From contig CANQCB010000019.1 in the NCBI GenBank assembly GCA_947589145.1, forward strand, positions 1 to 18,256: a DNA stretch of 18,256 nucleotides. The letters run 5' to 3'. The DNA comes from an uncultured Clostridia bacterium (GTDB taxonomy: Bacteria > Bacillota > Clostridia > Christensenellales > Pumilibacteraceae). The translations under genes and the position numbers were made by a program. The notes beneath the pieces are model-generated. The model was not told where the DNA came from, ran no database searches, and saw nothing but the letters and a program-made list of their open reading frames with translations. Shown in pieces: positions 8,021 through 14,606 of the stretch (the first letter of the stretch is position 1; the number at the start of each line of letters is the position of its first letter).

Positions 8021-8049
8021 ATTATACATTACGCGCCGTCAAAAATCAA
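8021..8049 (-). promoter_or_regulatory. SigA-type promoter of the foldase gene
   Basis: On the minus strand TTGATT (8049-8044), a 17-base spacer and TATAAT (8026-8021) lie in the 109-base gap after mfd. Expected start near 8014. The foldase gene can therefore be expressed independently of mfd, although no terminator was seen after mfd. Confidence 0.7.
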
Positions 8050-8067
8050 ACATTTGCGCGTGGTAAA

Positions 8068-11000
8068 TCATATATTACACAAAAATTTTACCATCGATTT
8101 GCCCGTGCGAAACCGAATCGCCGCTTTTTCGCCGATATCGAACCACCCGTCGTATTTCTCCGCAAGCGATATGGCGTCGGAAGGGACGTCCTTTACACGC
8201 CTGAATATTATTCCGCTCCTGCCGTGCATAAGTTCGGCTTCATCCGCTCCGAGCGCCGCCGCTTTGTTCTTCACGAGCGCCGCCGTCAGAAGGTTCACCA
8301 CCTCGTCGGGCGGTCTGCCGTACATGTCGCGCATGGTGTTCTCCATTCTCCGCAATTCCGCCGCAGTCGATATGCGAGATATGTTGCCGTATTGCCGCAC
8401 CCGCCATTCCTCGTCCGTCACGTACGACTCGGGGATATATGCGTTGAAGTCGGTGCGGACGATGATCTCCTTTTCCTCGCGAGCCGCCTTTCCCGTCGTC
8501 TCGTCGATCACTTCGCGCAGGAGTTTCATGTACGTTTCATACCCGACTTGTTCCATATGACCGTGCTGTTCCCTGCCGAGAATGTTCCCCGCGCCGCGGA
8601 TCTCCAAGTCGCGCATTGCAAGCATGAACCCGCTGCCGAGTTCTTTGCATTGCATGATGGCGTCCAGCCTTTGCAACGCTACGCCCGTCATTTGCTTGGA
8701 CTTGTCGTAAGTGAAATATGCCGAAGCAAGTCGGTTGCTCCGTCCTATTCTGCCGCGGAGCTGGTACATTTGAGAAAGCCCGAACGTATCCGAATTTATC
8801 ACCACCATGGTGTTCGCGCGCGGAATGTCTATGCCGTTTTCCACTATCGTCGTGGCGATCAGCACGTCGGTTTCGCCTCTCGAAAACGCGCTTATTACGT
8901 TCTCAGCCTGCTCGGGCGGCATTCGACCGTGCACGACTCCTATTTTGAGGTCGGGAACAAGGCGGCGCACGGAGTCCGCAAAACCGTCTATGCCCGTTAC
9001 TCGGTTGTAAATCACGAAAGACTGTCCGCCCCTCGCATATTCGCGCATGACAGCGTCCGCAAGCAGTCCGTCGCTGTATTCGGCAACGAAAGTCTGCACG
9101 GGAAGTCGGTCGTAAGGCGGCGTGCGAAGCATGGATATGTCGCGTATCCCGGAAAGGCTCATGTGCAACGTGCGGGGTATGGGGGTCGCCGACATGGTGA
9201 GAACGTTGACCGTTTTTCGCATGTCTTTGAGTTGTTCTTTTTGCGCTACGCCGAAACGCTGTTCCTCGTCGAGAATGAGAAGCCCGAGATCGGCGAACTT
9301 TATCCCTTTGCCGAGCAATTTGTGAGTGCCGCAAACAAGGTCGATCTCGCCGCGACTCAGCCCGCCCAGAATTTTTTTCACCTCGTCGGTTTTCGTCATT
9401 CGCGAAAGCATGGCTATTCTGACGCCGAAACTTTCCATTCTCTTGACCGCCGTTTTGTAATGTTGGAGCGCGAGAATGGTGGTCGGACACAAAAACGCCA
9501 CCTGCTTACCCTCCGCGATCACGCGATAAGCGGCGCGAAGCGCGACCTCGGTTTTGCCGAAGCCGACATCGCCGCAGATGAGTCTGTCCATGATTTTTCC
9601 CTGCGCGAGATCTCTAAGCACATCCTCCGTCGCCGCCGTCTGATCTTCGGTATCGATATACGGAAACGCCGAGATAAAGTCGTCCATAAGCGCAGGCTCT
9701 TCCGCGTAAACGTGTCCTTTGCCCGCCGCGCGTTTGCCGTAAAGTTCGACGAGGTTTATCGCCATTTCCTTTATGGAATTTTTCACGCGCTCTTTTACCC
9801 GCGCGAACTGCCCGCCGCCCAACTTATTGAGTTTGGGTTCGGCGCCCGAATACGAGTATTTGGAAAGGCTGTCGAGGTTCTCCACGGGCAGATATAATTT
9901 ATCCTCTTCCGCGTAGCCTATTATGACGTAGTCGTGCATTGCGCCGCCGAAGTCGAGCTTTTCTATCGCAAGACATTTGCCTATGCCGTGAGTGTTGTGC
10001 ACGACGTATTCGCCGACGCTCGGCAGCGGCATTATTTCCTTGCGCGGCCTGACCGCTTGCGTATTCGCTCTCGATATGAGCGAACGAGTGCCGATGAATA
10101 CCTGTTTGTTCTCGTGAATGAGAAAACTGTTCGGCAGTATGCCGTCTATCATATTGACGGACGCTCCGCCGTAGCCCACTTTTACTCCGCGCGAGGAGAG
10201 GTTTTCGGAAATGGCGCGCACGGCGTCATTGCTGCCTGCGAAAAGATTGACTTCGTAGCCGAAACTCACCCAATTTTTTATGTCGGCGGCGAGGAGTTCG
10301 TAGTCGTGCGAATAGTTCGGAATGTTGGCGTCGGTAAGTTCGTAAATCGCGGACGGCTCGTAAAATCTGTTTTGCGAAATTCCCGTGTGGAAGGTCACTC
10401 GCGCGCCGCCGAAGTCAAACGATTCGGAAATATTCGGGACCTGCTCCGCGCTTTTCGGCAACGCGTCGCCCGAAGCGACGAGCATTTTTATGCGGTTTTC
10501 ATGTTCTTTCGATATGAGAAGCGCGGCGTCGTAGCAGGCTTTTGCGTCGCTTATCATCACTGTGCGGTCGCCTATAAACCGAGCGAACGGCACGGTGTTT
10601 TTCAGATACGGCAAAATAAACGGCACGTCCTTTCTGCCGCCGCGTATGCGCAGTTCGAGTTCACTCAAAAGTCCGCCGAAATGCGCAATGCCGTCCGCCG
10701 ACAGCGCGCGCATATCTTGCCGAAGCGCGGCGAGTACGCGCTCTCCCTCTTCGGGAGCATAGTACGCTTCGCCGAAAGGCACTGCCGTCACGCCGTCCGT
10801 AGTGCGCACGGTTATCTGTTCGGAGTCCAGAACTTTGACGCTTTCAACCCTGTCGAAGTCGAGGACTATGCGGTAAAATTCCTCCGAACCGACGGGAGAC
10901 AGGTCGATTATATCTCCGCGCACGGCGTATTGTCCCTTGCCGTCCAACTGTTTTACCCGCCTGTAACCTGCCGCGGCGAGGCGATTTGACAATGTCGTCG

Positions 11001-11403
11001 GGTCGGTTTCGTCCCCCTTTCTCACGGTTACCGCCGCGGCGGCGACTTCCTCTCGCGGCGGATAGAGTTGCATTGCCGCCTCTACGAACGTCACGATATG
11101 AGACGCGCCCTTTGCCGCCTCGCAAAGCGCCTCCGCCCGATCGAAATCGTTTTGCCCGAAACGCTCGAAGGAAAAACCCACGACGTCGCTCCTCGACGGA
11201 AGAAACACCGCGTCGGTAAAACTGCGGACAAAGTCGTACGCTTCCTTTGCGCTGACATAATCGGGTTCGATGAGAACGGCGTTATCCGCCATTGCGAAAA
11301 TCGCGCGGCGGGCAAATTTTTGCAGACCAAAAACCGAGATATTTTTTTTATCTCGGATCTCGTTTAAGATATTTTCGACTTTGCCACCCGGTTTTAACAG
11401 CAT
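8068..11403 (-). CDS. mfd: Transcription-repair coupling factor
   Basis: 1111 residues, slightly shorter than the usual 1150-1180. Mfd removes stalled RNA polymerase at lesions and recruits UvrA. Domains in order: a degenerate UvrB-like N-terminal region (residues 1 to about 420), the RNA polymerase interaction domain of CarD type (about 460-515, GEYVVHNTHGIGKC), a RecG-like superfamily 2 motor and the TRCF C-terminal domain (from about 980). Motor motifs: FPYIDTEDQ (Q-motif-like, about 580-588), Walker A GDVGFGKT (611-618), DEEQ (712-715), TMSATP (736-741) and QLRGRIGR (881-888). The TRG-type region GFMLAMRDLEIRGAGNILG (925-943) is present. The ATG at 11403 is 7 bases past the pth stop, with GGCGG just upstream, so it is the third gene of the operon from 12125. 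All key residues appear intact. Confidence 0.96.
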   Translation of the reverse strand: MLLKPGGKVENILNEIRDKKNISVFGLQKFARRAIFAMADNAVLIEPDYVSAKEAYDFVRSFTDAVFLPSRSDVVGFSFERFGQNDFDRAEALCEAAKGASHIVTFVEAAMQLYPPREEVAAAAVTVRKGDETDPTTLSNRLAAAGYRRVKQLDGKGQYAVRGDIIDLSPVGSEEFYRIVLDFDRVESVKVLDSEQITVRTTDGVTAVPFGEAYYAPEEGERVLAALRQDMRALSADGIAHFGGLLSELELRIRGGRKDVPFILPYLKNTVPFARFIGDRTVMISDAKACYDAALLISKEHENRIKMLVASGDALPKSAEQVPNISESFDFGGARVTFHTGISQNRFYEPSAIYELTDANIPNYSHDYELLAADIKNWVSFGYEVNLFAGSNDAVRAISENLSSRGVKVGYGGASVNMIDGILPNSFLIHENKQVFIGTRSLISRANTQAVRPRKEIMPLPSVGEYVVHNTHGIGKCLAIEKLDFGGAMHDYVIIGYAEEDKLYLPVENLDSLSKYSYSGAEPKLNKLGGGQFARVKERVKNSIKEMAINLVELYGKRAAGKGHVYAEEPALMDDFISAFPYIDTEDQTAATEDVLRDLAQGKIMDRLICGDVGFGKTEVALRAAYRVIAEGKQVAFLCPTTILALQHYKTAVKRMESFGVRIAMLSRMTKTDEVKKILGGLSRGEIDLVCGTHKLLGKGIKFADLGLLILDEEQRFGVAQKEQLKDMRKTVNVLTMSATPIPRTLHMSLSGIRDISMLRTPPYDRLPVQTFVAEYSDGLLADAVMREYARGGQSFVIYNRVTGIDGFADSVRRLVPDLKIGVVHGRMPPEQAENVISAFSRGETDVLIATTIVENGIDIPRANTMVVINSDTFGLSQMYQLRGRIGRSNRLASAYFTYDKSKQMTGVALQRLDAIMQCKELGSGFMLAMRDLEIRGAGNILGREQHGHMEQVGYETYMKLLREVIDETTGKAAREEKEIIVRTDFNAYIPESYVTDEEWRVRQYGNISRISTAAELRRMENTMRDMYGRPPDEVVNLLTAALVKNKAAALGADEAELMHGRSGIIFRRVKDVPSDAISLAEKYDGWFDIGEKAAIRFRTGKSMVKFLCNI

Positions 11404-11410
11404 TTGCCGC

Positions 11411-11938
11411 CTATGCCTTGATGAGATTTAGGATCTTGTCCGCCGCCGCGCGCGCACCCGCCGCTACGAGCGGACGATCGGCGTCGGGGATAGTCATCAG
11501 TACGTAAGAAATAAGGGGGACGTCTTCCGGCAACGGACCCGTGCCGATACGCACCCTTTCGAAATCGCCCGTGCCGATTTTTGCGATTACGTCGCGCATA
11601 CCGTTGTGAGTTCCCGCGCTCCCCCTCTCGCGATAACGAAAAGTCCCCTTTTCTATGTCTATGTCGTCGTAGACAACGAGCAGGTCGCTCGGTTCGGCTT
11701 TGTATCTGCCGAGGAGTTGATTGACCGCCGTTCCGCTGAGGTTCATAAACGTCTGCGGTTTGGCAAGAACGATTTTCTCGCCGCCGATCGATTTTACTCC
11801 CGTTATGCTTTCGCACTCACGCGCGGAGAGTTTTACGCCCAAGCGGTCGGCAACTATGTCGAGAGTGAGCCAGCCGACGTTATGATAAGTGTATGCGTAC
11901 TTATCCCCCGGGTTGCCGAGACCGACTATTATTTTCAC
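11411..11938 (-). CDS. pth: Peptidyl-tRNA hydrolase
   Basis: 175 residues from a GTG start at 11938; this gives the canonical KIIVGLGNPG N-terminus, whereas upstream starts in this frame would run into the preceding gene. Pth cleaves the ester bond of peptidyl-tRNA released by stalled ribosomes. Visible active-site residues: Asn9 in GLGNPG, His19 in YHNVG (catalytic), Asn66 in FMNLSG, Asp91 in VYDDIDI and Asn112 in GTHNGM. The loop usually reading GSAGGHNG has Thr in place of the second Gly. It starts 4 bases after the DUF1858 stop with no good Shine-Dalgarno sequence, so translation is probably coupled, and mfd follows after 7 bases. The pth-mfd pairing is widely conserved in Bacillota. Confidence 0.95.
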   Translation of the reverse strand: MKIIVGLGNPGDKYAYTYHNVGWLTLDIVADRLGVKLSARECESITGVKSIGGEKIVLAKPQTFMNLSGTAVNQLLGRYKAEPSDLLVVYDDIDIEKGTFRYRERGSAGTHNGMRDVIAKIGTGDFERVRIGTGPLPEDVPLISYVLMTIPDADRPLVAAGARAAADKILNLIKA

Positions 11939-11942
11939 CGTC

Positions 11943-12125
11943 TTATTTATTGAGCGCGGCAAGAAGCGCATCGAGATCGATGGCGTGCACTTCCGCAGCC
12001 TGCTCAACCGTCTCGCCGTGCGCGATCGCGCAACCGAGGCAGTGCATGCCGAATTCCATAAAAACGGGCGCGCAGTCCGGTTTTTCTTCTATTACCTGCT
12101 GAATGGTCATATCCTTGGTGATCAT
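11943..12125 (-). CDS. DUF1858 small redox-disulfide domain protein
   Basis: 60 residues, full length for the family. The sequence matches DUF1858 (hybrid cluster protein-associated redox disulfide domain): an N-terminal MITKDMTIQQVIEE, FGMHCLGCAIAHGET (residues 25-39) with the Cys29-x2-Cys32 pair, and a C-terminal helix VHAIDLDALLAAL. A third cysteine is at residue 18. Members are thought to carry a redox-active disulfide, but no reaction is established. AAGGAG lies 7 bases before the ATG at 12125. It is the first gene after a strong promoter and leads pth and mfd, an unexpected setting because relatives often sit near hybrid cluster protein or other metal and redox genes. Confidence 0.93.
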   Translation of the reverse strand: MITKDMTIQQVIEEKPDCAPVFMEFGMHCLGCAIAHGETVEQAAEVHAIDLDALLAALNK

Positions 12126-12156
12126 AATATTCTCCTTATGTGTTTGTTATATGTAA

Positions 12157-12185
12157 ATTGTAATTGTTTGATACGCTTTTGTCAA
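12157..12185 (-). promoter_or_regulatory. SigA-type promoter of the DUF1858-pth-mfd operon
   Basis: TTGACA (12185-12180), a 17-base spacer and TACAAT (12162-12157) on the minus strand. Expected start near 12150, giving a short leader of about 25 bases that contains AAGGAG. Confidence 0.82.
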
Positions 12186-12253
12186 GTGTTTGGAATATAA
12201 CGACGCGCGGCGTCATATATTACTCTGTGTAAAAATTTTATCGGAGGCAGGCT

Positions 12254-12934
12254 ATGAAGGCAAGCGAACTTATCGGAAGTCAGGTGCTCGAACTCTACGG
12301 CGCCGCCATGTGCGGAACGGTGTGCGATATCGTCCCCGCCGACAACCTTAAAAAAATCAAAGCGCTGGAAATTCTCACCGAATCGGAGGACGATTGCGAA
12401 AAAAAGTTTCTCGATACGTCCAAAATCATTGCGGTGGATAAGGGAGTGGTTACCGTTAAAAGCAAGGATCTGTTCGTTATGCAATATCCCGAAGTCCCCT
12501 CTCCCATCAATCTCCCCGCTTACAGCGAAAAGGGCGAGGCTTACGGGCGAATTACCGACGTCACCGCGGACGAAAAGTTCAATATCCTTTCGCTTCATGC
12601 GCACGAACGGACTTTTACCCCAAAAGATATTCTGAACAAAAGCGACGCGCTTATGGTTTTCCGCCTGCCCGGAAGTAAAACGAAAATCGCGAAAACCGTC
12701 AAACAGGTGCCCAAAATCAAGCCGAAGAGCGAGGAAAAAGTCGAACTTGCGCCAGTCGTGCGCATTACCGATTTCGGCAGATATGCTCACCTGCTCGGAA
12801 AGACTTTGAGCGAGGACATCGCAGATCTTAACGGCGCGCCGGTCGCGGTGCGCGGAGATCGAATTACAGACGAACTTATCCGCCGCGCAAAGTCCCGCGG
12901 AGTTATCGTCAAACTCACCATGGCGGCAAAATAA
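12254..12934 (+). CDS. PRC-barrel domain protein
   Basis: 226 residues; ATG with GGAGG 6 bases upstream. The N-terminal part (residues 1-78) is PRC-barrel-like: MKASELIGSQVLELYGA, a turn (MCGTVCDIV), then KIKALEIL and later FLDTSKIIAVDKGVVTVK. A second weaker PRC-like half is at about 84-136 (INLPAYSEKGEAYGRITDV to DALMVFR). A Lys-rich linker (138-165) leads to a C-terminal segment LLGKTLSEDIADLNGAPVAV-RGDRITDELIRRAK (from residue 180), a module often found at the end of such Clostridial proteins. PRC-barrels occur in RNA-processing and photosynthetic-reaction-centre proteins; the role here is unknown. It stands alone and is divergent from the DUF1858 operon. I see no convincing promoter in 12186-12253. 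The last 49 codons are duplicated at 14353-14502. Confidence 0.88.
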   Translation: MKASELIGSQVLELYGAAMCGTVCDIVPADNLKKIKALEILTESEDDCEKKFLDTSKIIAVDKGVVTVKSKDLFVMQYPEVPSPINLPAYSEKGEAYGRITDVTADEKFNILSLHAHERTFTPKDILNKSDALMVFRLPGSKTKIAKTVKQVPKIKPKSEEKVELAPVVRITDFGRYAHLLGKTLSEDIADLNGAPVAVRGDRITDELIRRAKSRGVIVKLTMAAK

Positions 12935-12959
12935 ATCGAACAACGATATGAACGTATGA

Positions 12960-12988
12960 AAAATACGCTCCCAAAAGGAGCGTATTTT
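12960..12988. terminator. Two-way intrinsic terminator, unit 1
   Basis: A perfect 12-bp stem, AAAATACGCTCC with GGAGCGTATTTT, closes a CAAAA loop. T-rich sequence follows on the right and an A run precedes on the left, so it can end both the PRC-barrel transcript (+) and paralogue A (-). An identical stem and loop recurs at 14528-14556. Confidence 0.92.
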
Positions 12989-14111
12989 CGTTGTTTATTT
13001 AAGATTTCAAAAATCGTTTACGAATTATTTTATCTTCTCTTCTGCGGCCGATTTATCGCTGGGAAAAAACTTTTCGATCAGACCCTCCGCAATGACCGCG
13101 CCGAGCGAGAACACAAACGCGCACATACCGACCGCCAAACCGATATCAATATTAGGATAAGCAGCCGCTACGAAAACGATAACAAACATAATCGTCGACC
13201 AAACGAAGATAGATAAGAGCGAAGGAGTCTTCGACTTCTTCTTTTTGTTTGCGCCCGCGGCAGGTTCGACGTCGCAATCGCCCAAATCCATAAGTTGGGT
13301 AAAACGTTTCTTTGCAAGTTTGATGCCGAGTACGATAAGCGCGATACAGCACACCCATACAATACCCGTATATACCTGCAAAATTACATAAGCGGCCATA
13401 AAACGGCCGTAATTGTCATAAGTGTAATGAAAAGAATTTTCCAACGTTTCGATTGTTTCACTTATATTTATAACTGCGCCGAAGTTCATCATCAAAACGA
13501 TTATGACGAATGAAAGAACCGCGCCGATAATAAAAGCAAAGACGTCTTTAAGCGGCACGCGCTTGACAATGTTTTTGATATTGAAAACGAAGTTAAGCAC
13601 TATCTTCGTGAGAATTGCCGCAAAAGCAATCGCAAAGAACACTATCGTAGCGACACCCACCTTCGTGTTCAAACGCCACACGGACATTATGAAGTCTATT
13701 ATAACAAGGTGAAGAATGCCCATAAAGGATTTCACCGTTTTCGCATAGTCTTTTTTGACGGCGCGGATAACCGCAGTGATCATCAATACCAGCGAAATAA
13801 CTCCGACAACCGCCGCCACTATTGCGTCAGCCTCCATACAATACATGTACCACGCCTCGGCTACCGGGTTGGTAAATGGAGACTGGTACGAAACGGGGCT
13901 CCAATGGATCAAGATTTGAATATTGTCTATTATAAACGATATGATGTTACCGTGAAAACCCAAACTTACGAAATAACTGTCATACCCATCGCTGATAACA
14001 TATCCTTGTCGATAATTGAGCCAAAGTACCAAGGTCAGTATCACCGAAAGTCCCATAAAAACCCATAAGAATATTGTCTTTATAAGCCCGTTCTTAGATT
14101 TTGTAAGCGAA

Positions 14112-14120
14112 CCCCCCCCC
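14112..14120 (-). repeat. G9 homopolymer in paralogue A, out of frame
   Basis: Nine C on the plus strand, nine G in the coding strand, at codons 30-33. After the run, 10 bases precede the shared AAATCTAAG; paralogue B has 11. This single-base difference causes the frameshift. Confidence 0.9.
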
Positions 14121-14130
14121 GACTCGACTC

Positions 14131-14175
14131 GTCGGTCTTAACTGCTTCAGCATTAACCGCTTCAGCTCTAACTGC
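14131..14175 (-). repeat. Three imperfect 15-bp repeats, paralogue A N-terminus
   Basis: Units 14131-14145, 14146-14160 and 14161-14175 encode AVRAE, AVNAE and AVKTD. They lie directly upstream of the G run in the charged cytoplasmic tail and match those of paralogue B in position and length. Confidence 0.8.
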
Positions 14176-14241
14176 GTCGTCGGACGCCGTTATTTGTTGT
14201 TCTTCCATAACTTCTTTTACTCCTTTTTTGGTTTATTTTCA

Positions 14242-14260
14242 GTGAACTTCGAAAGTTCAC
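14242..14260 (-). promoter_or_regulatory. Leader palindrome, paralogue A
   Basis: GTGAACTT-TCG-AAGTTCAC is an 8-bp perfect stem with a 3-base loop. It begins about 6 bases after the predicted transcription start. It may stabilise the 5' end of the mRNA or bind a regulator. Confidence 0.5.
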
Positions 14261-14272
14261 AATTATGTCATA

Positions 14273-14301
14273 ATTCTACAACGAATTTATAATGTTGTCA
14301 A
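14273..14301 (-). promoter_or_regulatory. SigA-type promoter of paralogue A
   Basis: TTGACA (14301-14296), 17-base spacer and TAGAAT (14278-14273). It aligns base for base with the paralogue B promoter and is apparently intact although the gene is frameshifted. Confidence 0.82.
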
Positions 14302-14352
14302 TAGCAATCGATATTTTTTCATATAAAATACAGCCGTCAACTTTCACTTCAT

Positions 14353-14502
14353 GCGCACTTGCTCGGAAAGACTTTGAGCGAGGACGTCGCCGACCTTAAC
14401 GGCGCGCCGGTCGCGGTGCGCGGAGATCGAATTACAGACGAACTTATTCGCCGCGCAAAGTCCCGCGGAGTTATAGTCAAACTCACCATGGCGGCAAAAT
14501 AA
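14353..14502 (+). pseudogene. 3' remnant of the PRC-barrel gene, 49 codons
   Basis: This segment repeats the last 49 codons and stop of the PRC-barrel gene (12785-12934) in an open frame, AHLLGKTLSEDVADL to KLTMAAK. It has no start codon or ribosome binding site and abuts the leader region of unit 1. Across the 150 bases I count seven differences, six of them silent and one Ile to Val. It was created by the tandem duplication and is not expected to be translated on its own. Confidence 0.88.
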
Positions 14503-14527
14503 ATCGAACAACGATATGAACGTATGA

Positions 14528-14556
14528 AAAATACGCTCCCAAAAGGAGCGTATTTT
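14528..14556. terminator. Two-way intrinsic terminator, unit 2
   Basis: Identical to the unit 1 terminator in stem (12 bp) and loop (CAAAA), 1568 bases away. It ends the paralogue B transcript. The flanking sequence from the PRC-barrel stop through the stem is identical in both units. Confidence 0.92.
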
Positions 14557-14606
14557 CGTTATTTATTTTTCTCGTTGTTTATAAGATTTCAAAAGCCGCT
14601 TACGAA

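Larger units (their letters stand above)
13025..14208 (-). pseudogene. Multi-pass membrane protein, paralogue A: frameshifted at a G9 run (broken or phase-OFF)
   Basis: From the ATG at 14208 the frame matches paralogue B for about 30 codons (MEEQQITASDDAV, three 15-bp repeats) up to nine G at 14120-14112. It then leaves frame and stops at 14080, giving only 42 residues. The remaining coding region resumes in another frame (SLTKSKNGLIK, first TM) and runs to 13025; the first ATG in that frame is 14056, inside TM1. One extra G, or two fewer, would restore about 394 residues. The body closely follows paralogue B: about 8 TM segments, a cytoplasmic KKRFTQLMDLGDCD motif and a charged C-terminus. 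Promoter, leader palindrome and terminator are intact, and the downstream frame has no further stop, which argues against long decay. Alternatives are a recent null mutation or a homopolymer error. No family recognised. Confidence 0.82.
12785..14352. repeat. Tandem segmental duplication, unit 1
   Basis: Unit 1 covers the last codons of the intact PRC-barrel gene, the terminator, membrane paralogue A and its promoter region, and ends in a vestige of the addA 3' end (about 14331-14353). The matching unit 2 is offset by 1568 bases at the left end and about 1546 at the promoters. Near-identity is limited to the PRC-barrel end plus terminator (about 12790-12990); the membrane genes are clearly diverged. 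No insertion sequence, target duplication or terminal inverted repeat is visible, so a recombination-type tandem duplication is the simplest explanation. Confidence 0.85.

Noticed and set aside
7939..9897. Long plus-strand open frame of about 650 codons opposite mfd and the foldase start
   Set aside because: It is the antisense of mfd. Its product is rich in His, Arg and Phe with no recognisable motif, and it has no ribosome binding site; the minus strand here has unmistakable Mfd motifs.
11939..12007. Longer pth start at 12007
   Set aside because: It would overlap the DUF1858 gene; GTG at 11938 gives the canonical Pth N-terminus.
12186..12253. Promoter for the PRC-barrel gene
   Set aside because: TATATT at 12216-12221 could be a -10, but no acceptable -35 lies 16-18 bases upstream; the small palindrome GACGC-GCG-GCGTC alone is not enough.
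14057..14110. Internal start allowing translation of the paralogue A body without the N-terminus
   Set aside because: The downstream frame has no start with a ribosome binding site before the ATG at 14056, which lies inside the first membrane segment and would give a badly truncated TM1.
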